Positions 27,067-34,742 of a stretch of 64,000 bases of DNA are shown here, in pieces. Source of the stretch: an uncultured Algibacter sp. (GTDB taxonomy: Bacteria; Bacteroidota; Bacteroidia; Flavobacteriales; Flavobacteriaceae); assembly GCF_947490405.1 (NCBI RefSeq), contig NZ_CANLGU010000006.1:217948-281947 (forward strand), read 5' to 3'. The notes beneath the pieces are model-generated. The model had not been told where the DNA came from. It saw only the letters and a program-made list of their open reading frames with translations, and ran no database searches. How positions within the stretch are numbered: position 1 is the first letter of the stretch; the number at the start of each line of letters is the position of its first letter. The translations under genes were made by a program, and so were the position numbers.

Positions 27067-27733
27067 TGTTATGATTAAAAAAACAATCAATTTTAAAATA
27101 GCAGTTAGTGTTATAATGCTAATACTAATAGCATGTGTAAGTGTTACAGCACAGTCTAGTGAAAATGCGCTTAAAGTAGTAGATAGTATGGCTCTGAAAA
27201 TGTTTAATGATATTAACAATAGGGATTATGATGCGATACTAGATATGACTCACCCAAAGGTATTTGAAATTGTTCCTAAAGAATCAATGAAAGGTATTTT
27301 TAAAAGTATGTTTGAAGGTAATGAAGATTTTTCAATTGATATACCTAAAGTAACACCAGAGTACAGGATCTCTGAAATTTTTGAAATTGAAAACGATACA
27401 CTTCAATATGCTTTTGTGTCCTATGATATGGAAATGAATATGACATTTAATAAACAAGAGTTTGATGAAGCATCAAAAGGGACTATGGTTTCAATGATGA
27501 AAACAAAAGGAATAGATATTGATTTTGTTTCAGATAATACATTGGCAATGTTGATGCGGGATAGGATGACAATAATCCTTAAGGATAATTCAACCAATGA
27601 TAAGTGGGTTATGATTAATTACGACCCAGATTCACCATTGTTTTATCAAATAATACCGTCTAGTTTATTAGAAAAAGCAAAGGAGTATAATCAAAATTTG
27701 ATGCTTCAAAGCAAAAAGGAAAGTGAAGATTAA
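27059..27733 (+). CDS. Secreted hypothetical protein inserted between the Fe-S subunits
   Basis: 224 residues with a signal peptide (IAVSVIMLILIACVSVTAQ). The mature protein is acidic, rich in Met, with the pattern of a cystatin/NTF2-like fold (MALKMFNDINNRDYDAILDM); that is inference. No catalytic motif seen. It starts 8 bp inside the upstream Fe-S gene and ends 17 bp before the CCG-domain gene, so it splits a pair that is normally adjacent. ATG codons at 27059 and 27071 are possible starts. Confidence 0.8.
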   Translation: MNNVMIKKTINFKIAVSVIMLILIACVSVTAQSSENALKVVDSMALKMFNDINNRDYDAILDMTHPKVFEIVPKESMKGIFKSMFEGNEDFSIDIPKVTPEYRISEIFEIENDTLQYAFVSYDMEMNMTFNKQEFDEASKGTMVSMMKTKGIDIDFVSDNTLAMLMRDRMTIILKDNSTNDKWVMINYDPDSPLFYQIIPSSLLEKAKEYNQNLMLQSKKESED

Positions 27734-27750
27734 TTCAAATCATATTTGAA

Positions 27751-28530
27751 ATGACAATAAAAACAATGGCTGAATACATGGCTGAAGGCAAACACCCTGA
27801 AGTATTATTTTGGGTAGGTTGTGCAGGAAGTTTTGATGATAGAGCCAAAAAAATAACTAAGGCATTTGCTAAATTATTGAATAAGGCGAATGTAGAATTT
27901 GCTGTTTTAGGAGCTGAAGAAAGTTGTACTGGCGACCCAGCAAAACGTGCAGGAAATGAGTTTCTATTCCAAATGCAAGCAGTTACTAATATTGAAGTCC
28001 TAAACGCTTACGAAGTAAAAAAAATAGTAACAGCTTGTCCACATTGCTTTAACACCATTAAAAATGAATATCCAGAATTAGGAGGTAATTATGAAGTGAT
28101 GCACCATACGCAGTTTCTTAAAACATTACTTGATGAAGGAAGACTATCCATTGAAGGTGGTAAATTTAAAGGTAAACGCATAACATTTCATGATCCTTGT
28201 TATTTAGGACGTGCAAATGATATATATGAAGCTCCCAGAGATTTAATTCGAAAATTAGATGCTGAGTTAGTTGAGATGAAAAACTGTAAGCGTAATGGAT
28301 TGTGTTGCGGAGCAGGAGGAGCGCAAATGTTTAAAGATGCTGAAAAAGGAGATAAAGAAGTAAACATAGAACGTACTGAGCAGGCCTTAGATGTAAAACC
28401 AGAAATTATTGCTGCAGGTTGCCCTTTTTGTAATACCATGATGACAGATGGTATAAAAGCCAAAGAAAAAGAAAGTGATGTTGATGTTATGGATATCGCT
28501 GAATTAATTGCTAACGCCCAAGATTTATAA
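27751..28530 (+). CDS. CCG-domain (HdrB/GlpC-like) Fe-S protein
   Basis: 259 residues with two cysteine-rich CCG-type repeats. The first uses VGCAGSF, ESCTGD (Ser replaces the first Cys of the CC pair, as is common in this subfamily) and CPHC. The second has DPCYLGR, LCCGAGG and CPFC. In HdrB such repeats bind a noncubane 4Fe-4S cluster that reduces disulfides; in other members they handle lactate, glycolate or glycerol-3-phosphate electrons. Here the partner is probably the membrane protein at 25753-27066. Substrate unknown. Confidence 0.9.
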   Translation: MTIKTMAEYMAEGKHPEVLFWVGCAGSFDDRAKKITKAFAKLLNKANVEFAVLGAEESCTGDPAKRAGNEFLFQMQAVTNIEVLNAYEVKKIVTACPHCFNTIKNEYPELGGNYEVMHHTQFLKTLLDEGRLSIEGGKFKGKRITFHDPCYLGRANDIYEAPRDLIRKLDAELVEMKNCKRNGLCCGAGGAQMFKDAEKGDKEVNIERTEQALDVKPEIIAAGCPFCNTMMTDGIKAKEKESDVDVMDIAELIANAQDL

Positions 28531-28540
28531 AATTTTTGCC

Positions 28541-29200
28541 ATGTTAAAAAAACTACCATTATTATTATGCTTATGTCTTGTTGTAAATAGTTTTGCTCAA
28601 GACAAAACCAGAGAAGAAATTATTCAGCTTATGGCTGAAGATACTTGTGAATGTATTAAAAATGATACTGCTTCTTTTACGCCTGATAAAACAATGAACC
28701 AAAAGCAAGTGGCTTTAGGATTATGTTTACTTAAAAGTTATAACAAGCGAAAAGCAGAATCTGAAGCCATGGAAAATGCTGGTATGGATGATTTTGAAGC
28801 ATTGGGAGAAGAGGTCGGAATCCAAATGGTATCAGTTTGTGGTGTAGAGTTTATGGCTATTTTTAGCGATGAACAATTAGACGAAATCATTGATGAATCT
28901 GAAGAATACGAAGCTAATACACCGCCACCTCCTGCACCAAAAGACGAAAATGATTTACAATTAGAAGCTGAATTAATCTCACTTAATAATGACGCAGTTT
29001 CATATTTTCAAGTAAAAGATGCATTTGATAAAACACATACTTTTTTAATAAAAGAACAATTTGAAGGTTATAAATTATTAAAAAAATCTAACTATAATAA
29101 AACATTTAACATCTATTATAAGGAGATTAATATGTTCGATTTAAGCGAACGTAAATATGTTAAGAAAAAGGTTGTTAAGTATTTAGAAAGTATAGATTAA
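28541..29200 (+). CDS. Secreted hypothetical protein with Cys-rich N-terminal part
   Basis: 219 residues from the ATG at 28541; an earlier in-frame start at 28508 lies inside the upstream gene. Signal peptide KKLPLLLCLCLVVNSFAQ. The mature N-terminal domain has four Cys (TCECI, GLCLL, VCGVEF), then a Pro-rich linker (PPPPAPKD) and a C-terminal beta-rich domain. No named family recognised. It is 10 bp after the CCG-domain gene and 6 bp before the next gene, in the MCE/Fe-S operon. Confidence 0.8.
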   Translation: MLKKLPLLLCLCLVVNSFAQDKTREEIIQLMAEDTCECIKNDTASFTPDKTMNQKQVALGLCLLKSYNKRKAESEAMENAGMDDFEALGEEVGIQMVSVCGVEFMAIFSDEQLDEIIDESEEYEANTPPPPAPKDENDLQLEAELISLNNDAVSYFQVKDAFDKTHTFLIKEQFEGYKLLKKSNYNKTFNIYYKEINMFDLSERKYVKKKVVKYLESID

Positions 29201-29206
29201 AGTATC

Positions 29207-29692
29207 ATGTTAGTAGATTTTAATACACTACCAGAAGAATCTCGTGTTTGGATATACCAAGCCAATCGTTCGTTTTCAGAAGTAGAGCTCGAGGATATTA
29301 AATCCAGACTTAATGTTTTTATTGAAAACTGGACTGCACATGGTAGCGATTTGCAAGCAGGATATGTAATTAAATATAAGCGTTTTATAGTTTTGGGTTT
29401 GAATCAAAACATCAATATGGCAACTGGTTGTTCAATTGATGCTTCAGTCCATTTTATTCAACAATTAGAGAAAGATTATAATGTTGATTTAATGGATAAA
29501 ATGAATGTTTCTTATAAACAAGGAGAGTTCGTAGCTCATAAAACCCTTTCTGACTTTAGGAAGATGGCGAAAGAGAATGCGGTCTCAAAAAAAACGATTG
29601 TATTTAACAATTTAATTAGTACTATAGCAGAGTTTAAGGAAAACTGGGAAGTTCCTGCAAGCGAAAGTTGGCATGCCCGTTTTTTAAAGTAA
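29207..29692 (+). CDS. Conserved hypothetical protein (often mislabelled ABC transporter ATPase)
   Basis: 161 residues, soluble, no signal peptide. Proteins of this kind in Flavobacteriaceae are often labelled ABC transporter ATPase. I see no Walker A, signature or Walker B motif, so that label is not supported. Visible features: an acidic N-terminus (PEESRVWIYQANRSF), a conserved-looking centre (GCSIDASVHFIQQLEKDYNVDL) with one Cys and one His, and ending SESWHARFL. It closes the operon that begins with mlaD. Function unknown. Confidence 0.8.
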   Translation: MLVDFNTLPEESRVWIYQANRSFSEVELEDIKSRLNVFIENWTAHGSDLQAGYVIKYKRFIVLGLNQNINMATGCSIDASVHFIQQLEKDYNVDLMDKMNVSYKQGEFVAHKTLSDFRKMAKENAVSKKTIVFNNLISTIAEFKENWEVPASESWHARFLK

Positions 29693-29815
29693 AGCTTGTT
29701 ACAAACTTCTTTATAAATCTATCTTAAAGTCTTTTTATCTTCCTTTTAAAGTATTATTTTGGCATGATTATTAGTACATTATACGTAACTATTAATCCCC
29801 ATTAATTAATCTTTT

Positions 29816-32734
29816 ATGCGTCAAATCTATATTACAATACTCTCTTTTTTATTTATATTACCTATAATTGGTCAAACAACCGATAATCCATTACTTACTT
29901 CAGATTACCAAGCACAAAAAAAATGGGTAGATAGTGTTTATGCATCCTTGACTCTAGCCGAAAAGGTAGGTCAATTATATATGGTGCAAGTCATGTCAAA
30001 TCAAGATCAAGCCACCAAAAATAAGGTAGTTGAAATTATAAAAAAGCATCAAATAGGTGGAATCATTTACTCGAATGGTGGCCCAAATAGACAGGCGAGA
30101 CTTAATAATGAATTACAATCTCTTTCTAAAATACCAATGCTTATTGGTATGGATGCTGAATGGGGACTTAGTATGCGTTTAGACTCTACTTATGCTTTTC
30201 CTTGGAACATGACTCTTGGTGCTATTAAAGACAATAAATTAATAGAACAAACAGGAAAACAAATTGGTGAGCATTGTAAGCGTTTGGGTGTTCATTTTAA
30301 TTTCGCACCTGTGGTCGATATTAATACGAATCCAAAAAACCCAATAATAGGAAACAGATCTTTTGGTGAAGATAGAGATAATGTAACTGAGAAAGCTTCA
30401 GCATTTATGAAAGGGATGCAAGGTGCAGGTGTATTGGCAAACGCAAAGCATTTTCCTGGTCATGGAGACACAGATCAAGATTCACACCATACGCTCCCAG
30501 CAATAAGCTTTAACGAAAAACGTATTGACTCCATTGAGTTATATCCTTACAAAAAACTCATTAAGGAAGGACTATCAAGTGTTATGGTAGCTCATTTAAA
30601 TGTTCCTAGTTTAGAGGCTAGAGAGGGCTATCCTTCATCATTATCAAAACATATAGTAACAGATATATTAAAGGAACGATTAGGGTTCAAAGGGCTTATT
30701 TTTACCGATGCTCTAACGATGAAGGGTGCTGCAGATTTTAGTGAAACAGGCGACATAGATTTGGCAGCATTTAAAGCAGGTAATGATGTGATGCTAATGT
30801 CTGAAGATGTTGGTATTGGTGTATCAAAAATTATTGAAGCTTATGAAAAAGGTGAGATTACTGAAGCTCGCTTAGAACATTCAGTTAAAAAAATACTTCA
30901 AGCAAAATATAAGGTTGGTCTTGATAATTATGAGCCTATTGGTCTTTATAATTTATCAAAAGATTTGAATCGACTTGAAGATGATATATTATACGAAGAG
31001 TTACTTGAAAACGCGATCACTGTAGTTAAAAATGAAAACGATTTGTTGCCTCTAAGACGTTTGGAAACAAAGCGTATTGCTTATGTAGAGTTGGGTGATG
31101 ATTCTGGTTCTGCTTTATATAAAGAATTAAAAAAATATGCTAAAGTTCATATAGTAGCTTCAGATAATTTATTTTCTTTAACTAAAAACCTTAAGCCATA
31201 TAATACTGTGGTTATTGGTTTTCATCGTTCAAATGATGATCCTTGGGAAGCTTACAAGTTTAGTAATAAAGAGTTAGTTTGGTTACACGAAATAGCACGA
31301 ACACACACTGTTATTTTAGATGTTTTTGTAAAACCTTATACGCTTTCAAAACTAAAGACAATAGAAAATATAGAAAGTATTGTTGTTAGCTATCAAAACA
31401 GTGAGATAGCTCAACAAAAATCAGCACAACTTATTTTTGGGGCGATTCCTTCAAAAGGTAATTTACCCGTTTCTATTGGTAGTTACTTTAATAAGGGTGA
31501 TGGTATTCATAACAACTCTTTGAAACGATTAGGATATAGTGTTCCTGAGCGTGTTGGGATGAGTTCAGAAAAATTAATGAAAATTGATTCTATAGCACAA
31601 GTAGCTGTAGATTCTATGATGACACCAGGAATTCAATTATTAGTAGCCAGAAAAGGTAAAGTGATTTATAATAAAAACTTTGGGAAACATACTTATAAAG
31701 GAAAGGAAAAAGTAGCGTTTGATGATATTTATGATGTGGCTTCATTAACTAAAATATTATCAACATTACCTTTGTTGATGGAGCTTGAAGAGCAAGGTAT
31801 AGTGTCTTTAAATACAAAGCTTTCTTCAATTTTGCCAGAATATAAAAACTCCAATAAATCGCATATTACATTAAAAAGCATGTTATCACATTATGCGCGT
31901 TTAAGGCCATGGGAGCCTTTTTATTATCATACCTTAGATAGTGTAACCAAACGTCCAAGTAAGAAATATTACCGAACGGAGCGAAGTGATAAATTTAATG
32001 TTGAAGTCGCTAAAAATTTATTTTTAAGAACTGATTATCAAGATTCTCTACCAGAAATAATCAAAGATTCAGAATTATTAGAGCGCCAACGTTATCGCTA
32101 TAGTGACTTTCCTTACTATATTTTAAAGAAATTTATTGAACAACATTACGACAGAACACTTGATGAATTAGTTCAGTCACATTTTTACGAATCTCTAGGT
32201 GCAAATTATACCCTGTATAATCCGTATTATAAGATTAGTAGTAAAAAGATTATTCCAACTGAGGTTGATGACTATTATCGCTATCAAAAAGTACATGGAT
32301 ATGTACATGATATGGGAGCTGCAATGCAAAGTGGAGTAGGTGGACATGCTGGTGTATTTAGTAATGCAAATGATGTTGCAAAGATTATGCAAATGTATTT
32401 ACAAAAAGGATATTATGGTGGTAAACGTTATTTAAAACCTGAAACGATAGATAAGTTTAATACCTGTTATTATTGTGGAGATAACAATAGGCGAGGTATA
32501 GGATTTGATAAACCACAATTAGGGGATGAAGGTCCTACTTGTGGCTGTATTTCAATGACAAGCTTTGGGCATTCAGGGTTTACAGGAACTTACACATGGG
32601 CTGATCCAGAAGAGGAAATAGTTTATGTGTTTTTAGCAAATAGAACATATCCGCATGCTGGAAAAAATCTATTGTTAAGAGAAAATATAAGAACTGAAAT
32701 TCAACGTTTAATTTACGAAGCGATAGAAGATTAG
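29816..32734 (+). CDS. Fusion of GH3 beta-N-acetylglucosaminidase (NagZ-like) and serine hydrolase (beta-lactamase/EstB-like)
   Basis: 972 residues with a signal peptide. Residues about 30-380 are a GH3 domain with the NagZ motif KHFPGHGDTDQDSH (211-224), whose His/Asp pair is the acid/base, and a likely nucleophile Asp298 in FTDALTMKG. A GH3 C-terminal-like domain follows to about 580. Residues about 590-960 are a class C beta-lactamase-like serine hydrolase: S643-x-x-K646 in ASLTKIL, Y762-S-D (YxN-like) and GHSGFTG near the C-terminus. The pairing suggests exported muropeptide recycling or remodelling: removal of GlcNAc plus a peptidase/esterase step. Such fusions are known in Bacteroidetes. 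It stands 20 bp before bshA. Confidence 0.92.
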   Translation: MRQIYITILSFLFILPIIGQTTDNPLLTSDYQAQKKWVDSVYASLTLAEKVGQLYMVQVMSNQDQATKNKVVEIIKKHQIGGIIYSNGGPNRQARLNNELQSLSKIPMLIGMDAEWGLSMRLDSTYAFPWNMTLGAIKDNKLIEQTGKQIGEHCKRLGVHFNFAPVVDINTNPKNPIIGNRSFGEDRDNVTEKASAFMKGMQGAGVLANAKHFPGHGDTDQDSHHTLPAISFNEKRIDSIELYPYKKLIKEGLSSVMVAHLNVPSLEAREGYPSSLSKHIVTDILKERLGFKGLIFTDALTMKGAADFSETGDIDLAAFKAGNDVMLMSEDVGIGVSKIIEAYEKGEITEARLEHSVKKILQAKYKVGLDNYEPIGLYNLSKDLNRLEDDILYEELLENAITVVKNENDLLPLRRLETKRIAYVELGDDSGSALYKELKKYAKVHIVASDNLFSLTKNLKPYNTVVIGFHRSNDDPWEAYKFSNKELVWLHEIARTHTVILDVFVKPYTLSKLKTIENIESIVVSYQNSEIAQQKSAQLIFGAIPSKGNLPVSIGSYFNKGDGIHNNSLKRLGYSVPERVGMSSEKLMKIDSIAQVAVDSMMTPGIQLLVARKGKVIYNKNFGKHTYKGKEKVAFDDIYDVASLTKILSTLPLLMELEEQGIVSLNTKLSSILPEYKNSNKSHITLKSMLSHYARLRPWEPFYYHTLDSVTKRPSKKYYRTERSDKFNVEVAKNLFLRTDYQDSLPEIIKDSELLERQRYRYSDFPYYILKKFIEQHYDRTLDELVQSHFYESLGANYTLYNPYYKISSKKIIPTEVDDYYRYQKVHGYVHDMGAAMQSGVGGHAGVFSNANDVAKIMQMYLQKGYYGGKRYLKPETIDKFNTCYYCGDNNRRGIGFDKPQLGDEGPTCGCISMTSFGHSGFTGTYTWADPEEEIVYVFLANRTYPHAGKNLLLRENIRTEIQRLIYEAIED

Positions 32735-32754
32735 AAGTATTTAAAATTTAATAA

Positions 32755-33891
32755 ATGAAAATAGGTATAGTTTGTTACCCAACGTTTGGTGGTAGTGGTG
32801 TAGTTGCAACAGAATTAGGTTTAGAGCTATCTAAACGTGGGCATGAAATACATTTTATTACTTACAATCAGCCTGTTCGATTAGAACTTATAAGCAATAA
32901 TGTGCATTACCATGAGGTAAATGTGCCAGAGTATCCGTTGTTTCATTATCAGCCTTATGAACTGGCATTATCCAGTAAACTCGTAAATATGGTAAAGCAA
33001 CATGGGATAGAAATACTTCATGTGCATTATGCTATCCCTCATGCTTATGCAGCATATATGGCAAAAAAAATGTTGCAAGAGGAAGGTATTTATGTACCAA
33101 TAGTAACAACTTTACACGGAACAGACATTACGCTTGTTGGTAGTCATCCATTTTATAAACCAGCAGTTACATTTAGTATCAATAAATCTGATGCTGTAAC
33201 TACAGTATCTCAAAGTTTAAAAGATGATACTTTACGATTATTCGACATCAAAAATGATATAAATGTAGTACCAAACTTTATCGATTTAGAAAAGTATAAT
33301 CACAGTTTTACAGATTGTCAACGGGGCATGATGGCAAATGACGAAGAAAAAATTATTACGCACATTAGTAATTTGCGCCCAGTAAAACGCGTTCAAGATG
33401 TTATAAGTGTTTTTTATAATATTCAAAAGGAAATACCAGCAAAACTAATGTTTATAGGCGAAGGCCCTGAAAAAGAAAGTGTTGAACTGCGTTGTCAAGA
33501 ATTAGGTATTTTTGATAAAGTGGTTTTCTTTGGTAGAAGTAATGAAATAGATAAAATATTATGTTTCAGTGATTTATTCTTGCTACCATCGCAAACAGAA
33601 AGTTTTGGTTTAGCAGCTCTAGAAGCCATGGCATCAGGTGTCGCTGTAATTTCAAGTAATACAGGAGGGCTTCCAGAAGTAAATATACATGGAGAATCTG
33701 GTTTTTTAAGTGATGTTGGAGATATTGATGATATGACTAAAAATGCTTTACATATTTTGAGTGATGAAAACCGCTTAAAAACTTTTAAAGCTAATGCTCG
33801 TAAAGCAGCTTTAAAGTTTGACTTACATGCTATTGTGCCACAATATGAGGCTATTTATCAAGATACTTTGGCTAAGTGTTTGGTGTTGTAA
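32755..33891 (+). CDS. bshA: N-acetyl-alpha-D-glucosaminyl L-malate synthase BshA
   Basis: 378 residues, GT4 glycosyltransferase. The N-terminus IGIVCYPTFGGSGVVATELG is the BshA signature and HVHYAIPHAYAAYMAK, TLHGTDITLVG, and ESFGLAALEAMASGV are family motifs. It joins GlcNAc from UDP-GlcNAc to malate, the first step of bacillithiol synthesis. bshB and bshC are not in this window. It starts 20 bp after the GH3 fusion gene. An intergenic repeat copy and a terminator follow. Confidence 0.94.
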   Translation: MKIGIVCYPTFGGSGVVATELGLELSKRGHEIHFITYNQPVRLELISNNVHYHEVNVPEYPLFHYQPYELALSSKLVNMVKQHGIEILHVHYAIPHAYAAYMAKKMLQEEGIYVPIVTTLHGTDITLVGSHPFYKPAVTFSINKSDAVTTVSQSLKDDTLRLFDIKNDINVVPNFIDLEKYNHSFTDCQRGMMANDEEKIITHISNLRPVKRVQDVISVFYNIQKEIPAKLMFIGEGPEKESVELRCQELGIFDKVVFFGRSNEIDKILCFSDLFLLPSQTESFGLAALEAMASGVAVISSNTGGLPEVNIHGESGFLSDVGDIDDMTKNALHILSDENRLKTFKANARKAALKFDLHAIVPQYEAIYQDTLAKCLVL

Positions 33892-33917
33892 AACCCCGTA
33901 TTTCCAATTAAAAAAAA

Positions 33918-34014
33918 TTTGGGCGTTACCCACAAGGGGTCGGGCTATCCGTTACAAGTCCTCGCACTTCCTTCGTCTGGCTGTGGGCTATCCACTACTA
34001 TCCCTAACGCGGGC
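33918..34014 (+). repeat. Dispersed intergenic repeat, family 1, copy A
   Basis: About 97 bp that recurs at 49435-49520 (inverted) and 54913-55003. Ends carry inverted GCGTTA (33923-33928) and TAACGC (34005-34010). Inside is ACCC...GGGT, then a GC-rich block; 33937-33965 is identical over 29 bp to the reverse complement of 49475-49503. It lies between bshA and the terminator, with no credible coding content. Base composition is more GC-rich than its surroundings. Confidence 0.85.
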
Positions 34015-34066
34015 AAAACTGCTAATGTCTGTTCTCAAGACTATAAAATGGTTTATCTAAAAAAAT

Positions 34067-34096
34067 AAAACCCCGATAGTAAACTATCGAGGTTTT
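34067..34096. terminator. Bidirectional terminator between bshA and the convergent barrel gene
   Basis: AAAACC-C-CGATAG pairs with CTATCG-A-GGTTTT around a TAAA loop, one mismatch. A-runs and T-runs on both sides would allow it to work for both converging units. Confidence 0.8.
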
Positions 34097-34117
34097 AAAT
34101 ATACTTTTTAAGTTTAA

Positions 34118-34603
34118 CTAGAATCTATAACGAATACTTAATGCGATATCAAAATCTAAATCATCTCTAAAATCACCAAAACCAAGTTCTGGTCTAGCAT
34201 CTAGTGATAACTGTAAAGGAATATCAAAATTGTATTCAATACCGATGTCACCAGCAGCAAAGATAAATGTTTCGCTATCATCTACTCCATCAGGAACGTT
34301 GTCAAAACTATAAGATCCAATTCCACCACCTACACCAGCGTACCAGTTAAAGTTACCATCAAGTAACCAAATCCATTGGTATAAACCAGCTAACTTAAAA
34401 CCATCATAACCTTTTCCATCTCTAATTCCAAGGTCTAACTCTAAACGGTTGTTTTCTCCAAGAGCTCGTTGGTAAGATATTTCAGCTCCAAAACCGTCAC
34501 TGTCACCTAAACGAAGACCAAGTGCGTTTTCTGAAATGTCTTGTGCATTTGATGTAAATGCAAAACCTAATACTGCAATTGATAATAAAAATACTTTTTT
34601 CAT
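34118..34603 (-). CDS. Small outer-membrane beta-barrel protein
   Basis: 161 residues. Signal peptide KKVFLLSIAVLGFAFTSNAQ; the mature part is a series of amphipathic strands (LGLRLGDSDGFGAEISYQ, WYAGVGGGIGSYSF, GIEYNF) and ends in Phe (IRYRF), the outer-membrane targeting signature. Size fits an eight-stranded OmpX/OmpW-like barrel. Function unknown. It stands alone between a terminator and the divergent flavoprotein gene. Confidence 0.88.
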   Translation of the reverse strand: MKKVFLLSIAVLGFAFTSNAQDISENALGLRLGDSDGFGAEISYQRALGENNRLELDLGIRDGKGYDGFKLAGLYQWIWLLDGNFNWYAGVGGGIGSYSFDNVPDGVDDSETFIFAAGDIGIEYNFDIPLQLSLDARPELGFGDFRDDLDFDIALSIRYRF

Positions 34604-34742
34604 AAAATAAAGTTTTTTGTTAGTTTTTTAAATATACGGTCAATCTTTAAAAATAGACCATTTTTATATATTCTTAATGCTTTTGCAAAAATAACGCCAT
34701 TTTTGTCTTTATATTTACGGATACCATAGTTTTTTTAACGCA

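Noticed and set aside
33818..34060. Short open frame over the end of bshA and the repeat element
   Set aside because: It is a shadow of bshA running into a non-coding dispersed repeat; same for frames at 54843-55168.
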